Of a DNA stretch of 64,000 bases, positions 58,712 through 64,000 are shown piece by piece. Each line of letters begins with the position of its first letter. Within the stretch, counting starts at the first letter, position 1. The stretch lies in assembly GCA_021781795.1 (NCBI GenBank), contig JAJXWA010000001.1:124001-188000 (forward strand), in the 5' to 3' direction. The notes under the pieces are model-generated. The model did not search any database, had not been told where the DNA came from, and saw only the letters and a program-made list of their open reading frames with translations. The position numbers were made by a program, and so were the translations under genes. The DNA is from Acidobacteriota bacterium. GTDB taxonomy: Bacteria > Acidobacteriota > Terriglobia > Terriglobales > Acidobacteriaceae.

Positions 58712-60010
58712 GTGACAGAGAAGAAAGCTTCCCATGCATCCCCCGCAACAGATGCACATAAAGTGTCTGGCATGCGTCCCCTGCGTGTTGCGCTGTTTGG
58801 CTTTGGAACCGTGGGCAGTTCGGTCGCGCGGATTCTTGTGGAATCAAACCCCGAGGGGCTGCAACTGACGCACATCTTCAATCGCGGCATCTCCCGCAAG
58901 CGTGTGGACTGGGTTCCACCGACCGTGAAATGGAGCGAAGACGCTGAAGCTGTGCTCGGGTCGGATGCAGACGTCGTGGTGGAATTAGCGGGTGGACTGG
59001 ACCCGGCGGGTACGTGGGTACGCCGCGCTCTTGAGGCAGGGAAAAGCGTCGTTACGGCCAACAAGAAGTTGATCGCCTACCACGGTGTGGAACTGGAACG
59101 ACTTGCTGCCGCGAAGGGCGGCCACTTGAAATATGGCGCTGCGGTCGCAGGCGGTATTCCGGTGATTCCTGGCCTTGAACAGGGGCTCGCAGGCGACCGG
59201 ATCCAGCGCATTGAAGGAATTCTGAACGGCACTTGCAATTTCATCCTCAGCAAGATGGAGGGCGGCGCCGATTACTCCGCTGTGCTGGCGGAGGCGCAGG
59301 CGAAGGGTTATGCAGAGGCCGATCCCACAGAGGACGTGGGTGGCTTTGATGCGCGCGCGAAGCTCGCGATTCTTATGCGCCTCGCCATGCGCGTCGTTGT
59401 GGACCCGGAAGAGATTGTGCCCAAGCCAATCACTGCGGTTGCGGCCCTGGACTTCAGCTATGCACGGGATCTGAGCTGCACGATTCGCCAGGTGGCGCGC
59501 GCCGAACAGACTGGCGGCACAGTTGCGGCGGCGGTTGGCCCGATGCTTGTCGATCAGCATTCGCCGCTCGCCTGGTCGCGGGGTACTGAGAACATGGTGA
59601 TTCTTACTGGGCACTATGGTGGCGACGTGGTCTTTTCCGGTCATGGCGCGGGAGGGCATCCCACTGCCGTCGCCGTCGTGAGCGATCTGGTGGCGCTTGC
59701 GCATGGCTCGCGGCGCGTTGAGATTCCCTCTGTTCCTGCACGCATCGGCGCGGAATTTGAAGTGCCGCACTACATTCGCTTTCTCGTGCGGGACCGCCCC
59801 GGCATCGTCGCGGAGATTACCGGCGCGCTGGCGAAAGAGCGCATCAACATCCGCGCAATTGTGCAGAAGCCTGGCTATCCCGCCGATGCGCTGCCGTTCG
59901 TGGTCACTGTGGAGCCGTGCAAGTCTTCCGCACTGAAGCGCGCGCTGACGGAAATCGGAAAGATGGATTGCCTGCTGGAGCAGCCGCTCGACCTGCAGAT
60001 GCTGGAGTAG
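58712..60010 (+). CDS. hom: Homoserine dehydrogenase
   Basis: Reduces aspartate semialdehyde to homoserine for threonine, methionine and isoleucine synthesis; 432 residues. The NAD(P) site is VALFGFGTVGSSVAR, the signature ILNGTCNFILSKM, and catalytic-site sequence AYAEADPTEDVGGFDA-like (GYAEADPTEDVGGFDARAK). A C-terminal ACT domain (VRDRPGIVAEIT) suggests feedback control by threonine. The GTG at 58712 has AAAGGA seven bases upstream and is preferred to starts further upstream. Confidence 0.93.
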   Translation: MTEKKASHASPATDAHKVSGMRPLRVALFGFGTVGSSVARILVESNPEGLQLTHIFNRGISRKRVDWVPPTVKWSEDAEAVLGSDADVVVELAGGLDPAGTWVRRALEAGKSVVTANKKLIAYHGVELERLAAAKGGHLKYGAAVAGGIPVIPGLEQGLAGDRIQRIEGILNGTCNFILSKMEGGADYSAVLAEAQAKGYAEADPTEDVGGFDARAKLAILMRLAMRVVVDPEEIVPKPITAVAALDFSYARDLSCTIRQVARAEQTGGTVAAAVGPMLVDQHSPLAWSRGTENMVILTGHYGGDVVFSGHGAGGHPTAVAVVSDLVALAHGSRRVEIPSVPARIGAEFEVPHYIRFLVRDRPGIVAEITGALAKERINIRAIVQKPGYPADALPFVVTVEPCKSSALKRALTEIGKMDCLLEQPLDLQMLE

Positions 60011-60051
60011 GCGAATCGAGGGCAGGTTTCAACGAATCTGGAGGTCATTCA

Positions 60052-60258
60052 GTGATTGATACGGTCTATCGGTGCGAGATTTGCGGCGAAGAGAGTGAAG
60101 ATCCAGTGCGCTGGATCGTGATTCACTGCAGCAGCACGCAGCTCACAGTCTACAAGTGGACAAAGGAAGCAGCGGATTCTCCCGGCGCGCGCCACTATTG
60201 CGGTGAAGCACATGCGCAGGTCTACATCAGCCGCTGGTTCCAGTCCTACTGCGGCTGA
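60052..60258 (+). CDS. Small zinc-ribbon-like protein
   Basis: A 68-residue protein starting at a GTG (60052) preceded by GAGG at a good spacing. It has CEIC near residues 8-11, a HC pair (VIHCSSTQ) and HYCGEAH near residue 50, so a zinc site of the C-x2-C plus H/C type is likely. It lies 41 bases after hom in the same direction. No family name recognised; small proteins of this type may bind nucleic acid or protein. Confidence 0.55.
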   Translation: MIDTVYRCEICGEESEDPVRWIVIHCSSTQLTVYKWTKEAADSPGARHYCGEAHAQVYISRWFQSYCG

Positions 60259-60268
60259 GGCGTCGCGC

Positions 60269-61342
60269 CTACTTTCCGGCTGGGGCGCGACCGCTGGACT
60301 CGCGCACCACCAACTCCGGCGCGACCACAATTTCAGAAAGGTGCCCGTTGTCCTGGCGGTTGATGCGCTCCAGCAGCACCTGCGCGCCGCGCTTGCCCAT
60401 CTCCATCAAGGGCTGGCGCACCGTGGTGAGTGAAGGCGTGGCGTAGGCGGCAGACAGAATATCGTCAAACCCGACAACCGACACATCTCCCGGTACCGAC
60501 ATCCCCATATCCTTAAGCGCGCGAATCGCGCCGATCGCGGCAATATCGTTGAAGCAGAAGATTGCCGTGAAGTCGCGCGCCTTGTCCAGCAGGGCCTGCA
60601 TGGATTTGTATCCGATCTCCGGGGCCATGGGATGGTGGCCGGTCTTCATGGACCAGCTTGAATCGTCGATGCGTGCCACGTGGGACGGGTCAATCTTGAG
60701 GCCCATCTCGCGGCAGACCTTCTGAATGCTCTCCCAGCGGTAATCGGAGTCAGGGATGGCGCGCGGGCCGCGCATGAATGCGATGCGCCGATGACCAAGA
60801 TCATAGAGATGCTTCAATGCCTGCTCGACTGCCTTGTGGTGATCGAGGACGATATTCGTGACATTTTCAGCGCGGCTGTGCGCCGAGATCGCCACCACGG
60901 GAACCGGCACGTCGATGTGATCCGCCGGAGTGTTCAGCAGTAGAAATCCGTCCACGGCGCGCTCCACCAGCATGCGCGGATACTGCTCCATCAATTCGCG
61001 CTTCCATTCGTGGCAGGCTGTGAAATAGAAGTAATGCGCGCTGTTCAACTCCTGCACAACGCCGCTCATCACGCTCGTGAAGTAACCTTCGCTCAGGTCC
61101 GGCGCCAACACTCCTACGCTCATCGAGCGGCTCTGGCGCAGCGAGCGGGCAAAGTAGTTGGGCCGATAGTTCAACCGCTTGGCCGCTTCAATCACGCGAT
61201 TGCGCGTCTCCTGCGGGATGGACTTGGCTGACGGCGAGTTATTCAGGACCAGAGAGACGGTAGTCTGTGAAAGCTCGAGATGCTCGGCGAGCATTCTAAG
61301 GTTGACATGCCCAGGAGGCGTAGAAGTCTTGCCCTTTGCCAT
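60269..61342 (-). CDS. LacI-family transcriptional regulator
   Basis: A 357-residue LacI/GalR regulator. The N-terminal HTH (NLRMLAEHLELSQTTVSLVLNN) and hinge helix (AAKRLNYRPNYFARSLRQ) are followed by a periplasmic-binding-protein-like effector domain (AIFCFNDIAAIGAI, SVVGFDDILSA). It lies 129 bases downstream of the GH78 rhamnosidase gene on the same strand, so the natural guess is control of a rhamnoside-use gene set. A LacI-type palindrome lies right upstream of the start. Confidence 0.92.
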   Translation of the reverse strand: MAKGKTSTPPGHVNLRMLAEHLELSQTTVSLVLNNSPSAKSIPQETRNRVIEAAKRLNYRPNYFARSLRQSRSMSVGVLAPDLSEGYFTSVMSGVVQELNSAHYFYFTACHEWKRELMEQYPRMLVERAVDGFLLLNTPADHIDVPVPVVAISAHSRAENVTNIVLDHHKAVEQALKHLYDLGHRRIAFMRGPRAIPDSDYRWESIQKVCREMGLKIDPSHVARIDDSSWSMKTGHHPMAPEIGYKSMQALLDKARDFTAIFCFNDIAAIGAIRALKDMGMSVPGDVSVVGFDDILSAAYATPSLTTVRQPLMEMGKRGAQVLLERINRQDNGHLSEIVVAPELVVRESSGRAPAGK

Positions 61343-61350
61343 GTTGGAGT

Positions 61351-61366
61351 TGTAACACGTTTATCA
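61351..61366. promoter_or_regulatory. LacI-type operator candidate
   Basis: TGTAACACGTTTATCA is an imperfect palindrome centred on CG, 9 bases upstream of the LacI-type gene start. The half-sites match at 5 of 8 positions when folded. Autoregulation is likely in this family; the site is predicted only. Confidence 0.45.
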
Positions 61367-61414
61367 CAGTGCGGGAAACAGTGTTTCTCCTGAAATAACT
61401 CGATTTGCCGTCCC

Positions 61415-61440
61415 GGTGGCCCGGCTGGATTCCGGCCACC
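61415..61440 (-). terminator. Hairpin after the rhamnosidase gene
   Basis: GGTGG (61415-61419) and CCGG (61421-61424) pair with CCGG (61432-61435) and CCACC (61436-61440), a 9-bp stem with one bulged C and a 7-base loop. It lies between the rhamnosidase stop and the regulator start. No U-tract. Confidence 0.5.
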
Positions 61441-61471
61441 TCTGAGAAAAGGCAGCGGCCGGAAAGCCGAT

Positions 61472-63859
61472 TCAGCGCGCGGCGATATGATTCACGCCGG
61501 AATGCAGGGGCTGCGTTTGCCCGTGCAGCACAAATGTTCCGGTGAGGCCCGCAGGCAGCTTGATAGTCGCGTCCAGCCCGCCATCGCGTTTACGATACTC
61601 CACTTCGATGTTGCCCGAGGGATGCGGAAATGTTGCCTTGAGCACCGGGAGCGACCCGAGGTGCGGCGCGATGCGAACCGATGCAAATCCGGGGCTGGCG
61701 GGTTCGATGCCCGCTACCAGCGTGAGCAGGTCATAGATGGGATGCGCCGACCAGGCGTGCGAGTCCGACCGTGTCTCTCCGGGCACCTCGGGCCATGTGC
61801 TGAAGTGCAGCGGCAGCAGCTTGCGCCATGGGTCGATGGAGGCGAGATACTCGTCGGCCATTCCTGCGTGGTCCAGGGCTCGTGCCAGGTAGAAGCGGAA
61901 GTAATAGGATGCGCTCATCACGCCATCCGGCGTGGTGCCGGGATCGATGGCGAGAATCTTCCGCAACACTTCCTGCTGCCGGTCCTCAGGAATGACGTCG
62001 TAGAGGACGCCGAGGATGTTGGCCTGCTGGCTGAAGACCTTCTGATCGGCGTTGTCGGCGATCAAACCACGCGCGGGGCTCCAGCATGCCGCGTAGATGC
62101 CCTTGCGCACGTGCTCTGCGCGGCTCTTGTCCTGCACAGCGAAGGCCGGGTCGCCGACGCCCTGCTCCAGTGCGGCTGCATCTTCGAGCGCGCCGAGATA
62201 CTGCAGCGAAGTCATGCAGGACTCGCCTTTCGCGTCATAGGTGGGAATCTCGCCGTGAGAAACCCAGTCGATGAAGCTCCACCAGGGCAACTTCTCGAGC
62301 AGCCCATCGGGTCGTTCATGCCCTTCAAACCATGCCAGCACGGCGCGGCTGCCCGGCAGGGATTGCCGCACGAGCTCCGCATCGGGCCGGTACATCCACG
62401 CATCGCGCACCATGCCAATCCACAGCAGCGAAAAGGGCGGGATGGTCTGGGGCAGGGAACTCGGGTAGCGGCTGCGCGTCAGCCCATCGGGCGAGCGGGA
62501 CAGGTCAAAGGCCTCAATCGCCTGTCGTGCGAGCCGGTCGTCATTGGCGACAGTGTAGGAAATCAGCGCCTGAATCCGCGTGTCGCCCACGTACTGGAGC
62601 TGCTCGTAGTACGGCGTATCCATGTAGGTTTCATGGGCGTCGAGGCGAGCGGTGCGCCATGAGATCTCCCAGATCTTGTCGAGGTCCGGGTCGCCGGTCT
62701 GCAGCTTTGCCCGCTCCTGGAATGGATAGGCGGTGAAGGCCGCGGTCAGCGATTCCAGCGTGAGGGGCGCATCGCCGGTCTGGATGTCGAGGTCGAGATA
62801 GCGCCACGTGCGCCACCAGAGCGGTTCGAAGAAGCGATGGCTTCCGCCGTCTGGCAGGAACTCATCTCGCAGGCCGAGAGCAGTGCGGTCGCCCACATCA
62901 TTGCGGTCGCCCTTGTGACGCTTCTGGTCGTACAGCGCCTCGGAATAGGTAAACCAGACCTGCGCACCCTTGCCGCCGGACACGCTCAGATGCGGGTAGG
63001 CCGTCGTAAGGGCGCCGCGGTCCAGCAGGAGATGAACGTGACTGTTGGCGGGAACCGTGACGGATGAGGCGGGAAATGCATTGAGGTCTGGGCTGGAGGC
63101 ACGAACGGAGTGTCCGGCATCGGTCGGACTCACCTCCATGTGTGGCAGCCGGTCCGGCACAAGGCTCCAGGGGTTGTCGCCGGTCACTCCGAAAGAGTGC
63201 GCCGGGTTTGCGGGGAAGATGCTGTCGCGCATGGGCGACGCGGCTGGAACCCATGAGCCGCCGCCGGCCGCTGGGTCATTCCAGTTCCAGTCGTAGTGCG
63301 CTGCGTCGATTACCTCACCGGGGCCGGCAGCCATGTAGGTGAGCAGCTTGATGGACGAACGGTCGAGCGGGCGTTGGCCGGTCTCTTCCTCCACCTGCCA
63401 GCCCTTCGGCGTGCTGATGGAGGAGTTTCCGGTCGCTTCGCTCTCGAGCAGAAAGGCGGTCCGGTCGCTCATCTGCGCAATGGGCGCAAAGATCCCCCAG
63501 TTCCATACCGTGGCGGCAATCACGTTCGTGCCGGTCTTCAGCATCGGGGCGAGGTCAATCTGCTCGTAGCGCCAGTGATTGAGATCGCCTCGTGCTGGGC
63601 CATCTCCCGCCCGTTTCCCGTTGACATACAGAATGAAGCGATTGTCGGCGCTGACACGAACGATATAGCTGGGGGGAACCGCGCTAAGGTTCAGCGTCTT
63701 TCTGAAGTGGAGCACGAGCGGCTCGCGCAAAGCGGCGGTCGGATGCGTAATCCATCCGGCATGCCAGACGCGCTGCGGCGGGTCCTGGGTTGTCTGGGGG
63801 TAGATTGCAACGGGAAAAACGATGACGGCAAGGCAGAGAACAATCAGTGTTTTGCGCAT
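61472..63859 (-). CDS. Secreted GH78 alpha-L-rhamnosidase
   Basis: A 795-residue glycoside hydrolase that releases terminal alpha-L-rhamnose from plant and microbial glycans. A signal peptide (1-21) is followed by an N-terminal beta-domain (VRVSADNRFILYVNGKRAG) and the six-hairpin barrel with the signature DTPYYEQLQYVGDTRIQ (E419 and D426). The C-terminal region has GHTW-type sequence as SDSHAWSAHPIYDLLTLVAGI and a final beta-sandwich. The LacI regulator lies just downstream. The first 140 bases upstream to the window edge hold no supported gene. Confidence 0.9.
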   Translation of the reverse strand: MRKTLIVLCLAVIVFPVAIYPQTTQDPPQRVWHAGWITHPTAALREPLVLHFRKTLNLSAVPPSYIVRVSADNRFILYVNGKRAGDGPARGDLNHWRYEQIDLAPMLKTGTNVIAATVWNWGIFAPIAQMSDRTAFLLESEATGNSSISTPKGWQVEEETGQRPLDRSSIKLLTYMAAGPGEVIDAAHYDWNWNDPAAGGGSWVPAASPMRDSIFPANPAHSFGVTGDNPWSLVPDRLPHMEVSPTDAGHSVRASSPDLNAFPASSVTVPANSHVHLLLDRGALTTAYPHLSVSGGKGAQVWFTYSEALYDQKRHKGDRNDVGDRTALGLRDEFLPDGGSHRFFEPLWWRTWRYLDLDIQTGDAPLTLESLTAAFTAYPFQERAKLQTGDPDLDKIWEISWRTARLDAHETYMDTPYYEQLQYVGDTRIQALISYTVANDDRLARQAIEAFDLSRSPDGLTRSRYPSSLPQTIPPFSLLWIGMVRDAWMYRPDAELVRQSLPGSRAVLAWFEGHERPDGLLEKLPWWSFIDWVSHGEIPTYDAKGESCMTSLQYLGALEDAAALEQGVGDPAFAVQDKSRAEHVRKGIYAACWSPARGLIADNADQKVFSQQANILGVLYDVIPEDRQQEVLRKILAIDPGTTPDGVMSASYYFRFYLARALDHAGMADEYLASIDPWRKLLPLHFSTWPEVPGETRSDSHAWSAHPIYDLLTLVAGIEPASPGFASVRIAPHLGSLPVLKATFPHPSGNIEVEYRKRDGGLDATIKLPAGLTGTFVLHGQTQPLHSGVNHIAAR

Positions 63860-64000
63860 GGCTTCAGGCCGACCTCAACTCCAGCTTTCCAGCTTAACGG
63901 ATGTAGAATCCAATGGGGAACAAATTTCAATTTTCCACCGGGATGCGTTTCGGGCAGATCTTCGGGGGGTTCTCGGCAGATTCGGCATGCAGGAGAGTCA

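Noticed and set aside
63913-64000. Short plus-strand open frame running off the window end
   Set aside because: No ribosome-binding site precedes the ATG and only about 29 codons are visible, too few to support a gene.

Overview
The window looks like chromosomal DNA of an acidobacterium of the Acidobacteriaceae/Terriglobia kind. The reasons are high G+C, a VWFA-related protein of the type common in Acidobacteria, a TonB receptor with an N-terminal carboxypeptidase-regulatory-like domain, and a Lhr helicase next to a Nei glycosylase. No tRNA, rRNA, CRISPR array or phage was seen. Most of the sequence is ordinary housekeeping and metabolic DNA with two clear insertions. Names rest on motifs and family knowledge; no search was run.

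Layout. 1-941: 5' part of a [NiFe]-hydrogenase small subunit (minus strand) with the cysteine pattern of oxygen-tolerant enzymes. 1114-3877: an AT-richer islet of three TadE/TadG-like genes between two copies of the pyrD 3' end. 3843-10307 (minus): pyrD, an alkaline-phosphatase-family enzyme, a class 3 lipase, ilvE and a secreted VWFA protein. 10397-13254 (plus): a CRP-like site, a cyclic-nucleotide-binding protein without a DNA-binding domain, and recG. 13403-21521: DUF2062 protein, udk, pnp, a SemiSWEET, a tartrate/malate pair (MFS carrier and dehydrogenase), nupC, deoA and cdd, together a nucleoside-salvage neighbourhood. 21728-28287 (plus): a compact cheA-cheW-cheY-cheB-cheR operon joined by start/stop overlaps, with no receptor, followed by a PilZ protein with an Abi-alpha-like C-terminal half.

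28316-30979 (minus): a three-domain fusion of acyl-activating enzyme, carrier protein and acyltransferase. 31122-36757 (plus): lhr-nei, translationally coupled. 36751-42115 (minus): class A PBP, proS, kdsD. 42217-43361 (plus): TlpA-like thioredoxin and a DsbD-alpha-like protein. 43365-48403 (minus): glnS, gltX, a small membrane protein, ispF, ispD. 48482-52062 (plus): tilS, ftsH and its terminator. 52093-53940: a group II intron with a frameshifted reverse transcriptase/maturase. 54022-55737 (plus): quinone oxidoreductase and a CobB sirtuin. 55772-58584 (minus): a TonB receptor preceded by a small secreted Cys/His protein. 58712-60258 (plus): hom and a 68-residue zinc-binding-like protein. 60269-63859 (minus): LacI-type regulator downstream of a GH78 alpha-L-rhamnosidase.

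The most unusual items are the Tad islet bounded by pyrD-tail repeats, the PilZ/Abi-alpha fusion after a receptor-less che operon, an AT-rich patch inside lhr, and the group II intron placed just after the ftsH terminator.
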